From: Falsigemmobacter intermedius
Lineage (GTDB): Bacteria; Pseudomonadota; Alphaproteobacteria; Rhodobacterales; Rhodobacteraceae
Assembly: GCF_004054105.1 (NCBI RefSeq)
Contig: NZ_SBLC01000002.1
Span: forward strand, 62,001-126,000
DNA: 64,000 nucleotides
Direction of reading: 5' to 3'
Shown here: one piece after another, positions 28,276-37,376 of the stretch
Position numbering within the stretch: the first letter of the stretch is position 1
How the letters are laid out: each line of letters opens with the position of its first letter
The notes under the pieces: generated by a model
Told to the model about the DNA's origin: nothing
Database searches by the model: none
Seen by the model: only the letters and a program-made list of their open reading frames with translations
Translations under genes and position numbers: made by a program

Positions 28276-29094
28276 ATGACCGATACGCCCGCCTCTACCC
28301 GCCCTGCCACGCTGCTGCCCGACGCGCAAACCGTGACGGAGGTGAAACACTGGACCGACCGTCTGTTTTCCTTCCGCGTGACGCGGCCGCAAAGCCTGCG
28401 CTTCCGCTCGGGCGAATTTGTGATGATCGGCCTGATGGGCGAGAACGGCCGCCCGCTGCTGCGCGCCTATTCCATCGCCTCACCGGCCTGGGATGATGAG
28501 CTTGAGTTCTATTCGATCAAAGTGCCGGATGGTCCGCTGACCTCAAAGCTGCAGCACATTCAGCCCGGCGATCAGATCATTCTGCGGCCCAAACCCGTGG
28601 GCACCCTGGTGCATGACGCGCTGCTTCCGGGCAAACGGCTGTGGCTTCTGGCCACAGGCACCGGCTTTGCGCCCTTCGCCTCGCTGCTGCGCGAGCCGGA
28701 GACCTGGGAGAAATACGACCAGGTCGTCATGATGCACACCTGCCGTGAGGTGGCGGAACTGGCTTACGGTCAGGAACTGGTGGCAAAGCTGCGCGAAGAT
28801 GAGCTGATCGGCGAGCTGATCGGGGACAAGCTCTTCTATTACCCCACCACCACCCGCGAAGACTTCAGCCACATGGGCCGCGTCACCGACAACCTGACCT
28901 CCGGCAAAGTCTTCCGCGACCTTGGCCTCGAAGAGGGCCTGACGGCAGAGCGCGACCGCGCCATGATCTGCGGCAGCCTGGCCTTTAACGTCGATGTCAA
29001 AGCGATCCTTGAGGCGGCCGGTCTGCGCGAGGGGGCCAATTCGGACCCCGGGCATTTTGTGGTCGAAAAGGCCTTCGTCGGCGACGGCATCTGA
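28276..29094 (+). CDS. fpr: Ferredoxin--NADP+ reductase
   Basis: A 272-residue flavoprotein that exchanges electrons between NADPH and ferredoxin or flavodoxin. The FAD site is R-A-Y-S-I-A-S; the NADP site is ATGTGFAPFASLLREPETW; MICGSLAFNVDVK is the C-terminal nucleotide-binding strand. The C-terminus ends VEKAFVGDGI, the longer tail typical of alphaproteobacterial (Rhodobacter type) enzymes in place of a terminal aromatic. In that group it supports oxidative stress defence. It is a single gene with its own terminator. Confidence 0.95.
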   Translation: MTDTPASTRPATLLPDAQTVTEVKHWTDRLFSFRVTRPQSLRFRSGEFVMIGLMGENGRPLLRAYSIASPAWDDELEFYSIKVPDGPLTSKLQHIQPGDQIILRPKPVGTLVHDALLPGKRLWLLATGTGFAPFASLLREPETWEKYDQVVMMHTCREVAELAYGQELVAKLREDELIGELIGDKLFYYPTTTREDFSHMGRVTDNLTSGKVFRDLGLEEGLTAERDRAMICGSLAFNVDVKAILEAAGLREGANSDPGHFVVEKAFVGDGI

Positions 29095-29118
29095 GCCTGC
29101 CACAGCGCGAGAGACCAA

Positions 29119-29144
29119 AGGGCCGGGACTTCCCGGCCTTTTTT
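29119..29144 (+). terminator. Rho-independent terminator of fpr
   Basis: GGCCGGGA (29121-29128) pairs with TCCCGGCC (29131-29138), followed by TTTTTT (29139-29144). It lies about 25 bp after the stop. Confidence 0.9.
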
Positions 29145-30043
<899 letters not shown>

Positions 30044-30091
30044 TTCCGGGCCAAGGCCCGAACCCGAAACCGAAAACGGAAGGAACCAGGT

Positions 30092-31501
30092 ATGAGCAAG
30101 GTTCAGGACGTCCTTAAGCTTCTCAAGGACGAAGATGTCGCTTACGTCGACGTGCGCTTCACCGACCCGAAAGGCAAACTCCAGCACGTGACGCTGGATG
30201 TGGACCTGGTCGACGAAGACTTCTTTGAAGAAGGCTTCATGTTCGACGGCTCCTCGATTGCCGGCTGGAAGTCGATCGATCAGTCCGACATGAAACTGAT
30301 GCCCGATGCAGGCTCGGCCTATATCGACCCCTTCTACGCGGAAAAAACCCTCTGCGTGCACTGCGACGTGGTGGAACCGGACACCGGTGAATCCTATGAC
30401 CGCTGCCCGCGCCAGATCGCGAAGAAAGCAGAAGCCTACCTGAAGTCGACCGGTATCGGTGATGCCGCTTACTTCGGCCCGGAAGCTGAATTCTTCATTT
30501 TCGACGACGTCCGTTACTCGGTCTCGCCGCAGAAAGTCTCCTACTCGATCGACGCTGCAGGCGCTGCCTGGAACACCGATGCAGAGTTTGAATCGGGCAA
30601 CCTCGCACATCGTGCAGGCTTCAAGGGCGGCTATTTCCCGGTCAACCCGATCGACGAAGCGCAGGACCTGCGTTCGGAAATGCTCTCGACCATGAAGCGC
30701 ATGGGCATGAAGGTCGACAAGCACCACCACGAAGTGGCGACCTGCCAGCACGAACTCGGCCTGATCTTCGGTGGTCTGGTTGAGCAGGCTGACAACATCC
30801 AGAAATACAAATACGTGATCCACAACGTGGCCCACGCCTACGGCAAAACCGTGACCTTCATGCCGAAACCCATGAAGGGCGACAACGGCTCGGGCATGCA
30901 CGTGAACATGTCGATCTGGAAAGACGGCAAGCCGCTGTTCTCGGGCGACAAATACGCTGACCTCAGCCAGGAAGCTCTGTGGTTCATCGGTGGTATCCTG
31001 AAGCACGCGAAAGCGCTGAACGCGATCACCAACCCCTCGACCAACTCCTACAAGCGTCTGATCCCGGGCTTTGAAGCTCCGGTTCTGCGCGCCTTCTCGG
31101 CACGCAACCGCTCGGGCTGCGTTCGTATTCCGTGGACCGAATCGCCGAAAGCCAAGCGCGTTGAAGCCCGCTTCCCCGATCCTTCGGCAAACCCCTACCT
31201 GGCGTTTGCAGCGCTCATGATGGCCGGCCTTGACGGCATCAAGAACAAGATCGATCCGGGCCCGGCTTCGGACAAAGACCTCTACGATCTGCCGCCGGAA
31301 GAACTGGCAGCAATCCCGACCGTCTGCGGCTCGCTGCGTGAAGCGCTTGAAGAGCTGAGCAAAGACATGGACTTCCTGCTGGCGGGCGACGTCTTCACCC
31401 GCGACCAGCTGGAATCCTACATCGCGCTGAAGTGGGAAGAAGTGTATGCCTATGAGCACACCCCCCACCCGGTCGAGTACCAGATGTACTACTCCTGCTG
31501 A
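30092..31501 (+). CDS. glnA: Glutamine synthetase type I (beta)
   Basis: A 469-residue dodecameric enzyme that makes glutamine from glutamate, ammonia and ATP. It carries [11 protein letters not shown], the metal and substrate residues in [26 protein letters not shown], the ATP region [13 protein letters not shown], and [12 protein letters not shown]. The adenylylation target is Tyr398 in DLYDLPPEE, marking the beta subclass controlled by GlnE. It is expressed with glnB and ends in a strong terminator. Confidence 0.98.
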   Translation: MSKVQDVLKLLKDEDVAYVDVRFTDPKGKLQHVTLDVDLVDEDFFEEGFMFDGSSIAGWKSIDQSDMKLMPDAGSAYIDPFYAEKTLCVHCDVVEPDTGESYDRCPRQIAKKAEAYLKSTGIGDAAYFGPEAEFFIFDDVRYSVSPQKVSYSIDAAGAAWNTDAEFESGNLAHRAGFKGGYFPVNPIDEAQDLRSEMLSTMKRMGMKVDKHHHEVATCQHELGLIFGGLVEQADNIQKYKYVIHNVAHAYGKTVTFMPKPMKGDNGSGMHVNMSIWKDGKPLFSGDKYADLSQEALWFIGGILKHAKALNAITNPSTNSYKRLIPGFEAPVLRAFSARNRSGCVRIPWTESPKAKRVEARFPDPSANPYLAFAALMMAGLDGIKNKIDPGPASDKDLYDLPPEELAAIPTVCGSLREALEELSKDMDFLLAGDVFTRDQLESYIALKWEEVYAYEHTPHPVEYQMYYSC

Positions 31502-31518
31502 TCCCTTCGGGACCGGCG

Positions 31519-31550
31519 AAAGGGCGCCCTTCGGGGCGCCCTTTTTCTTT
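31519..31550 (+). terminator. Rho-independent terminator of glnBA
   Basis: AAAGGGCGCCC (31519-31529) and GGGCGCCCTTT enclose a TTCG tetraloop, followed by TTCTTT. A textbook intrinsic terminator 18 bp after the glnA stop. Confidence 0.93.
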
Positions 31551-31620
31551 GCAAAGGCGCAGGGGGTGGTCGCAGGCAGACCGTGCACCTACCTTTGAAG
31601 AGACCTCAAGGGAGAGCTCC

Positions 31621-32316
31621 ATGACCGCTGCCCCGCAAAGCCCCGCCGCCGCCCGCTGGCCTGCTCAGACACCCGGCGCGATCCAGCTTTATTCCTACCC
31701 CACGCCCAATGGCGTCAAAGTCTCGCTGATGCTGGAGGAGAGCGGCCTGGCCTATGACGCCCATCTGGTCGATTTTGCCAAAGGCGATCAGAAAACGCCG
31801 GAATTTCTGGCGGTAAACCCCAATGGCAAAATCCCGGCGATCTTTGATCCGCAAGGGCCGGAGGGCCGGCCGGTGACGCTGTTCGAAAGCGGTGCGATTC
31901 TTCTTTATCTGGCGGAGAAATCAGGAAAATTCCTGCCCGCCGATAAGAAATGGCAGATCACCCAATGGCTGATGTTCCAGATGGCGGGCATCGGGCCGAT
32001 GTTCGGGCAGTTCGGCTTTTTCCATCACTACGCCGGAAAAGCTGTCGAAGCCCCCCTCCCGCGGGAGCGGTACCGCGCAGAGGCGGCGCGACTGCTGCAG
32101 GTCCTGGATCAGGCGCTCGAAGGCCAGAACTGGATCGCGGGGGAGTATTCCATCGCGGATATGGCCATCGGCCCCTGGCTGCATGGCATGATGCATCACT
32201 ACAAAGGCGCAGAGGCCGTGGGCTGGTCGGATCTGAAAAATGTCCCCGCCTATTTCGACCGCTTCATGGCGCGTCCCGCCGTTCAGCGCGCTCTGAACAT
32301 CCCCGCCGTTCCTTAA
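31621..32316 (+). CDS. Glutathione S-transferase, YghU/Ure2p-like
   Basis: A 231-residue GST. The thioredoxin-like N-domain starts at IQLYSYPTPNGVKVSLMLEE, with the cis-Pro in NGKIPAIFD and the glutathione-binding FESGAILLYLAEKSG; the helical C-domain has the N-capping box YSIADMAIGPWL. The Thr/Asn-containing N-terminal loop (TPNG) matches the Nu-class proteins YghU and YfcG, known for disulfide reductase activity. The start is ATG 31621 with AAGGGAGAG upstream. It is a single gene. Confidence 0.88.
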   Translation: MTAAPQSPAAARWPAQTPGAIQLYSYPTPNGVKVSLMLEESGLAYDAHLVDFAKGDQKTPEFLAVNPNGKIPAIFDPQGPEGRPVTLFESGAILLYLAEKSGKFLPADKKWQITQWLMFQMAGIGPMFGQFGFFHHYAGKAVEAPLPRERYRAEAARLLQVLDQALEGQNWIAGEYSIADMAIGPWLHGMMHHYKGAEAVGWSDLKNVPAYFDRFMARPAVQRALNIPAVP

Positions 32317-32407
32317 GCGGCGGTTTGCGGCGGGGCCTTCCCCGCTGCATCACGACTGGACAAGTCGGGATTATGAGAGCAGTCTGGCAGCGCAGAGCCG
32401 GGGGGAA

Positions 32408-32866
32408 ATGATGCGTAAGTTCATGGTGGTGCTCGACGACAGCCGCGAATGCCTGAATGCAATGCGCTATGCCACGCTGCGCGCGTCGCATACCGATGCG
32501 GCCGTGGTGATCCTGTCAGTTATCCCGCCCGAGGAATTTCAGCACTGGATGGGCGTCGCGGATCTGATGCGGGCCGAGGCGCGGGAGCGGATCGAGGCGC
32601 ATTTTGAGGTTTTCGCCAAGTGGATGCGCTCAAAGCACAATGTCCACCCGACCCTTGTGATCCGTGAGGGTGAAGTGGCCGCAGAGGTTCTGGCGCAGCT
32701 TCGCGAAGATCCGGAGATCGGTGTGCTGGTCCTGGGCGCGGGCTCCGATAAATCCGGCCCCGGTCCGCTGGTGACGCTGCTTTCCAAAGGATCGGCCAAT
32801 CTGCCCTGCCCGGTCACCATCGTGCCGGGCGAGATGTCGAAAGAACGCCTTGAGGCGATTACCTGA
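32408..32866 (+). CDS. Universal stress protein (UspA family)
   Basis: A 152-residue single-domain Usp. It starts with the RKFMVVLDDSRECLNAMRYA strand-helix and ends with a nucleotide-binding pattern like G-x-x-G-x9-G-S (LGAGSDKSGPGPLVTLLSKGSA, then CPVTIVPG), pointing to an ATP-binding member. An ATG two bases earlier in the codon row (MMRKF versus MRKF) leaves the exact start open by one residue. It converges on the TIGR02186 gene with only 3 bp between stops. Confidence 0.85.
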   Translation: MMRKFMVVLDDSRECLNAMRYATLRASHTDAAVVILSVIPPEEFQHWMGVADLMRAEARERIEAHFEVFAKWMRSKHNVHPTLVIREGEVAAEVLAQLREDPEIGVLVLGAGSDKSGPGPLVTLLSKGSANLPCPVTIVPGEMSKERLEAIT

Positions 32867-32869
32867 CCC

Positions 32870-33634
32870 TCAGGTCCGGAAGCGGTTGAAGGCGGCAGAG
32901 GCCAGCCAGCCCGCCGCAATGGCCAGCGCCAGCGACAGGATGCCATAGATCAGCGGCTGATCGAGGGCGAGGCGGTGCAAAAACCGCTCAATCCCCTGTT
33001 TATGCACGTCAATCAGCTGCTCTTCCTCAGCAATGACCCGGCCCTCGCGCAGCAGAAAGACCCGCGTGCGGAAGATACCCTCCGTCAGATTGGCGGGCAG
33101 GACGACATCGGCGCGGATCAGCACATCACGCTCCAGCACCACACCGCCGTCCTGACGGCTGAAAGCCCCGCTCTGGGTGCGAAGCCGCATCAGGGCCTCT
33201 GTGAAAAGCCCGGTGTCTTCCGCCTGATGGGCCACGCCGATCGTGCGCACCATCTGCGGCAGCGTGATGCGGTGGCGCAGATCATCGGTCGCCGAAAGGA
33301 TCTCTTCCAGCGGACGGGTAGAGGCGACGGCGTAATAGACCGGGGCCGAAGTCACCTCCACCGCATCGGTGTTGACCCAGATCCCGAAGACCCGCTCTTT
33401 GCGGCGCACCGTGACCGGACCCGACGGGCCTTCGATGGTGACGATGACATCGAGCGGGCCCTCAGGCGCAGGCGCATCACGCGCGACCGCACCAAAGACC
33501 ACGATCTCTGAGCCGTCAAAGTTGACGGTAATACCGACGCGACTTTGCGACAGCCCCGTCACCACCTCTTCGGTGGCCGCAGCGGGTGTGCAAAGCGCAA
33601 AAAGGCTGAGGAGCAATCCGCGCAGAAGCTTCAT
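32870..33634 (-). CDS. TIGR02186 family membrane-anchored protein
   Basis: A 254-residue protein with an N-terminal signal peptide (LLRGLLLSLFALCTPAAA), a beta-rich periplasmic body beginning VVTGLSQSRVGITVNFDGSEIVVFGAV, and one C-terminal membrane helix (LIYGILSLALAIAAGWLASAAF). This arrangement and the opening motif match TIGR02186, a family of unknown function found mainly in alphaproteobacteria beside TauE-type exporters. The TauE gene here overlaps its start by 4 bp (ATGA), so the pair is one translational unit. Confidence 0.8.
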   Translation of the reverse strand: MKLLRGLLLSLFALCTPAAATEEVVTGLSQSRVGITVNFDGSEIVVFGAVARDAPAPEGPLDVIVTIEGPSGPVTVRRKERVFGIWVNTDAVEVTSAPVYYAVASTRPLEEILSATDDLRHRITLPQMVRTIGVAHQAEDTGLFTEALMRLRTQSGAFSRQDGGVVLERDVLIRADVVLPANLTEGIFRTRVFLLREGRVIAEEEQLIDVHKQGIERFLHRLALDQPLIYGILSLALAIAAGWLASAAFNRFRT

Positions 33635-34548
33635 GGCAGCCGCCCCGGTGTCAGGACATAAAGCTCTCCTGGCGTGACCAGCAGATCCAGCGCGATCTTC
33701 ACCGACATCGCCAGCACCAAAAGCGCCAGCAGCAGCCGCAGGCGTTCTGCCTTGAGTTTCAGCCCGATCCGCGTGCCGATCTGTGCGCCGATCACACCGC
33801 CCACGATCAGCATGACCGCCAGCAGAATATCGACCGAATAGGCCGTCACCGCATGCATCAGCGTGGTGAAAGCCGTGACAAAGATGATCTGAAACAGCGA
33901 GGTGCCCACGACCACTTTCGTCGGCATCCCCAGCAGATAGATCATCGCCGGCACCATAATGAAGCCGCCGCCAACCCCCATGATCGCCGCCAGAAACCCG
34001 ACCGCCGCGCCCACCAGAACGGGGGGGATCGCGCTGATATAAAGCCCTGAGGCGCGGAATTTCATCTTCAGCGGCAGACGGTGCACCATGCGGTGCTGAT
34101 GTGCGCGGCGCGGCGCGGTGCCGGTCTGGGCGCGGCGGATGGCGCGCAGGCTTTCCTGCAGCATCATCAGGCCGATGAGGCCCAGAAACAGCACATAGGA
34201 AAGCTGCACCATCAGCTCAACCTGGCCCATCCGGCGCAGGATCGAAAAGACCCAGATCCCAAGCGCTGAGCCGACCATACCCCCGCCCAGAAGCACCAGC
34301 CCCATGCGAAAATCGACCGTGCGCCGCTTCACATGCGCCAGCACGCCCGAAACCGAAGAGGCCACCACCTGGTTTGCCCCGGTCGCCACCGCCACGCCGG
34401 GCGGCACGCCGATCAGCATCAGCAAAGGGGTGATCAGAAAGCCGCCGCCGACGCCGAACATGCCCGACAGCACCCCCACCACTCCGCCAAGCCCGAGCAG
34501 AGTCAATGCATTGACCGAGACCTCAGCGATGGGAAGATAAAGCTGCAT
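33631..34548 (-). CDS. TauE/SafE-family sulfite/organosulfonate exporter
   Basis: A 305-residue membrane protein with eight to nine segments. The two family repeats are visible: GVLSGMFGVGGGFLITPLLM near residue 24 and AAVGFLAAIMGVGGGFIMVP near residue 182, each a glycine-rich half. The family moves anions such as sulfite, sulfoacetate or other sulfur compounds. A cytoplasmic loop around residues 140-165 is basic and His-rich. It is first in an operon with the TIGR02186 protein, which may be an accessory subunit. Confidence 0.85.
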   Translation of the reverse strand: MQLYLPIAEVSVNALTLLGLGGVVGVLSGMFGVGGGFLITPLLMLIGVPPGVAVATGANQVVASSVSGVLAHVKRRTVDFRMGLVLLGGGMVGSALGIWVFSILRRMGQVELMVQLSYVLFLGLIGLMMLQESLRAIRRAQTGTAPRRAHQHRMVHRLPLKMKFRASGLYISAIPPVLVGAAVGFLAAIMGVGGGFIMVPAMIYLLGMPTKVVVGTSLFQIIFVTAFTTLMHAVTAYSVDILLAVMLIVGGVIGAQIGTRIGLKLKAERLRLLLALLVLAMSVKIALDLLVTPGELYVLTPGRLP

Positions 34549-34653
34549 GAAGACCTGACGCGCAAAGAGGCGGTTTAACCCTCACAGTCGCACCCCGGGG
34601 CGGCATTGTCAAAGCGACGTCAAAGCCCCGGGGCGTGCCAGGGTCTCAGGGGG

Positions 34654-35070
34654 TCAGGACAGTGGTCGGGTCATCACCACGGCATCGACGGGCACGCCCT
34701 CAGGACTGCGGTAATAGCCTTTGCGCCGCCCCGCCGTCTGCCAGCCCTCTGCCTCATAAAGTGCGCGGGCAGCGGGGTTGTCGGCCGCAACCTCCAGATA
34801 AGCGGTCACAGCCCCAAGATCGGCGCAGCCCCTGTAGAAAGCCGCCATCAGGCGACGGCCCAGGCCCTGGCGACGGGCTGCGGGGTCAACGGCGATGGTC
34901 AGAAGCTCTGCCTCATCAAGGGTCACCCGGCCCAGCACGAAGCCACCTGGCAGAGCCCGCAGCACCGCGCCGGGGGCGGCTGCCAGATCGCGCAGTTCCG
35001 CCTCACTCCAGGGGCGGGGATGGGTGAAAGAGCCTGCGTGGATCGCCGCGAGGGTCGCAAAATCAGGCAT
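34654..35070 (-). CDS. rimI: Ribosomal-protein-alanine N-acetyltransferase RimI-like
   Basis: A 138-residue GNAT enzyme with the acetyl-CoA loop RRQGLGRRLM preceded by LLTIAVDPAA, and the C-terminal NPAARALYEAEGW motif. RimI acetylates the N-terminus of ribosomal protein S18. Its place directly after tsaB, overlapping by 8 bp, is the classical tsaB-rimI pairing and is the main reason for the name. The ATG at 35070 gives the normal domain start; a longer reading would extend into tsaB. Confidence 0.85.
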   Translation of the reverse strand: MPDFATLAAIHAGSFTHPRPWSEAELRDLAAAPGAVLRALPGGFVLGRVTLDEAELLTIAVDPAARRQGLGRRLMAAFYRGCADLGAVTAYLEVAADNPAARALYEAEGWQTAGRRKGYYRSPEGVPVDAVVMTRPLS

Positions 35071-35785
35071 CGAGAATAGCCGGCGGCGGATCGGACGGCG
35101 GGGCGGCATCTGCCGGGCGCACATAAAGCGGCGCCGGACGCGGCAGAGCCTTACCCGTGGCCAGACGGCGCAGGGCGATGCGGTTCATGACCTGCGGCAG
35201 ATCAAACCCCTCAATCGCGCTCCAATGCGGCTGGTCGCACAGAGAAAGCCCAAGGCCCGCCGCAACCTCAGCGGCAGCATATCCGCAGACCTCTGCCCCC
35301 GACTGCGGGAGAGCGTCATCTCTCTCTCCAGGGGTCAGCAGATGCGGTGCCGCCACCGCAACACCGTCCCGGATATGCTGAAGATAGACACGGCCCTGTG
35401 GCGCGGGCAGTGAAACCAGCAGATCGCCGTCCCCGGCCCCCTCTGCCTGGATCTCAAACTGCGAGACGCCCACCACCGGGATTTTCAGCGCAAGGCCAAG
35501 GCCCCGGGCCGCCGCCACGGCGATCCGGATCCCGGTGAAATTGCCCGGACCCGTGCCGACCGCCAGCGCAGAAAGGTCTTGATAGCCAAGGCCCGCTGCG
35601 GCCAGAAGCCCGCTCAGCAGGGGCATCAGCCGCTCTGCCTGGCCTTTGGCCATCTCCTCGCGCAACAAAGGGCGCCCCGAGAGGCCCGCCATAATCCACG
35701 GCCCCGAAGTGTCAAAAGCCAGAACCGGCCCTTTCGGGGCCGGCTCGCAGGACTGCGCCGGGGCGCTTTGCAGATCAGACGTCAT
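35063..35785 (-). CDS. tsaB: tRNA threonylcarbamoyladenosine biosynthesis protein TsaB
   Basis: A 240-residue member of the ASKHA fold that acts with TsaD and TsaE to make t6A at position 37 of ANN-decoding tRNAs. Signatures are VLAFDTSGPWIMAG, LMPLLSGLLAAAGL, AVGTGPGNFTGIRIAVAAARGLGLAL and the C-terminal APLYVRPADA. About 18 residues of Pro/Ser-rich leader precede the domain. It starts just after nfuA and overlaps rimI. Confidence 0.93.
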   Translation of the reverse strand: MTSDLQSAPAQSCEPAPKGPVLAFDTSGPWIMAGLSGRPLLREEMAKGQAERLMPLLSGLLAAAGLGYQDLSALAVGTGPGNFTGIRIAVAAARGLGLALKIPVVGVSQFEIQAEGAGDGDLLVSLPAPQGRVYLQHIRDGVAVAAPHLLTPGERDDALPQSGAEVCGYAAAEVAAGLGLSLCDQPHWSAIEGFDLPQVMNRIALRRLATGKALPRPAPLYVRPADAAPPSDPPPAILDA

Positions 35786-35786
35786 C

Positions 35787-36344
35787 TCAGGCAGCGACCG
35801 GGCGAACCTCGGTGACTTCCGGGATGTAATGGCGCAGCAGGTTCTCGATGCCCATCTTCAGAGTGAGCGTCGAAGAGGGGCAACCCGCGCAGGCGCCCTT
35901 CATGTGCAGATAGACGACGCCGCGATCAAAACCGTGGAAGGTGATGTCGCCGCCGTCCTGGGCCACAGCCGGACGCACACGGGTGTCGAGCAGATCTTTG
36001 ATCTGACGCACGATCTCACCGTCTTCGCCCTCATGCGCCATGTGGGCGGCAGCTGCCTCACCCTCGATGACCGGAGCGCCGGACTGGAAATGCTCCATGA
36101 TGGCGCCGAGGATCGCGGGCTTCACATGCTCCCAGGCGACATCCGCGGCTTTGGTCACCGTGACGAAATCATGGCCAAGGAAAACCCCGGTCACACCACC
36201 GGTCGCAAAGATCCGGCGCGCGAGCGGCGATTTCTGCGCCGCCTCCAGCGAGGGGAAATCAGCGGTGCCAAGATCCATGACCTCACGGCCAGGCAGGAAC
36301 TTCAGCGTTGCGGGGTTCGGGGTGGTTTCGGTCTGAATGAACAT
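35787..36344 (-). CDS. nfuA: NifU-like Fe-S scaffold/carrier protein
   Basis: A 185-residue two-domain protein: an N-terminal Nfu_N domain (MFIQTETTPNPATLKFLPGR, residues 1-90) and a C-terminal NifU domain (about 108-180) with the [4Fe-4S]-binding pair Cys152-x-x-Cys155 (CAGCPSS). It carries clusters to target apoproteins. It is the first gene of a tight nfuA-tsaB-rimI operon, with one base between its stop and the tsaB start. Confidence 0.95.
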   Translation of the reverse strand: MFIQTETTPNPATLKFLPGREVMDLGTADFPSLEAAQKSPLARRIFATGGVTGVFLGHDFVTVTKAADVAWEHVKPAILGAIMEHFQSGAPVIEGEAAAAHMAHEGEDGEIVRQIKDLLDTRVRPAVAQDGGDITFHGFDRGVVYLHMKGACAGCPSSTLTLKMGIENLLRHYIPEVTEVRPVAA

Positions 36345-36425
36345 GGCGGTCCCTCCGGGGCGTTAGACTGGATATGCGACCGGGGGGCGGGCCTGTCAAG
36401 GCAAGCCCCCCGGGGGCGTTGCGCC

Positions 36426-36989
36426 TCAGGTGGCCATGGGCCAGATCAGCCGCGTGGGCGTGACGATCAGATCAAGCGGCTGATCGGTCGGCTCAACAGG
36501 CACCAGATCGGCCTCCTGGGCGTCAAAGGCAAAGCCGATCGCGGTGACTTTGCCCCTGGCCCGCAAAGCCTCAAGGGTGCGGTCGTAAAAGCCCCCGCCA
36601 TAGCCCAGGCGATAGCCCCGCGCGTCAAAGGCCAGCATCGGCACGATCAGCACCTGCGGCACCAGCTCCGGCGCGCTCTGCGGCGGCTCATGCGTGCCGA
36701 ATGCGCCGGGAACCAGCGCCTCGCCGGGCTTCCAGGCCCGAAAGATCAGCGGCGCGGCTTTGCGCGCAACCACGGGAAGACAGCAGTCCCCCGAATGCGC
36801 CGCCATGGCCAGCGCCGGATCGGCTTCGCTGCGCATGGCGAGATAGCCCGCGAGCACCTGCCCCTGAAAATCGCCCAGAGCGGCAGAGAGCCGCAGATTG
36901 GCCGCCGTCAGGTTTTCGCGCTCAAAAGCCTCCGCCCGCAGATCGGCGGCGCGGCGGCGCAGATCGGCCTTAAACTGCGCTGCCGACAC
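36426..36989 (-). CDS. 5-formyltetrahydrofolate cyclo-ligase
   Basis: A 187-residue enzyme that converts 5-formyl-THF to 5,10-methenyl-THF with ATP, recovering a folate storage form. The family signature is the C-terminal GYRLGYGGGFYDRTL ATP-binding loop, with VPMLAFDARG just before it. The start is GTG at 36989 with GGGAG 6-7 nt upstream. Unlike in gamma-proteobacteria, it is not linked to a 6S RNA gene that could be recognised here. Confidence 0.93.
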   Translation of the reverse strand: MSAAQFKADLRRRAADLRAEAFERENLTAANLRLSAALGDFQGQVLAGYLAMRSEADPALAMAAHSGDCCLPVVARKAAPLIFRAWKPGEALVPGAFGTHEPPQSAPELVPQVLIVPMLAFDARGYRLGYGGGFYDRTLEALRARGKVTAIGFAFDAQEADLVPVEPTDQPLDLIVTPTRLIWPMAT

Positions 36990-37073
36990 CGCGCGCTCCC
37001 TTAACCAAATTCACACCTCTTTTGCAGATGATCCCTCTGCCGGCTCCGTTCAGGGCCTTATTCGGGGGCTATT

Positions 37074-37370
37074 ATGCAAAGCGGACACAATCATCTGCAA
37101 GAGCTTCGCCACAGTCTGGATCTGGCACGGGCGCGGGCTATGGCCGCAGGGCAACGGGCTGAGGCGGCAAGGCGCGGTTTCGCCGCAGCCCTCCCCGGCG
37201 CGGAGACCCCGCTGACCCCATCGGCGCGCAGCCTCGCCGCACCCGCCATCGCGCTGCTGCGCGAGAGATACCGCCGCGATCACATCCGCCACTGCGCCGC
37301 GCTTTCCGATCTGGCAGAGGCGCAGATGGCTGTGTCTGACGCCACCCGAGCCGGGGATCCGCCCGATTAA
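37074..37370 (+). CDS. Small hypothetical helical protein
   Basis: A 98-residue protein of no recognised family. It is nearly all alpha-helical by eye, with heptad-like Leu/Ala patterns in residues 5-35 and 50-90 and many Arg residues, and has no signal peptide or membrane segment. Third-position GC is high as in neighbouring genes, which supports coding. Its stop lies just before that of the convergent mgtE; a CCCGATTAAA repeat spans both gene ends. Confidence 0.55.
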   Translation: MQSGHNHLQELRHSLDLARARAMAAGQRAEAARRGFAAALPGAETPLTPSARSLAAPAIALLRERYRRDHIRHCAALSDLAEAQMAVSDATRAGDPPD

Positions 37371-37376
37371 ACCCGA

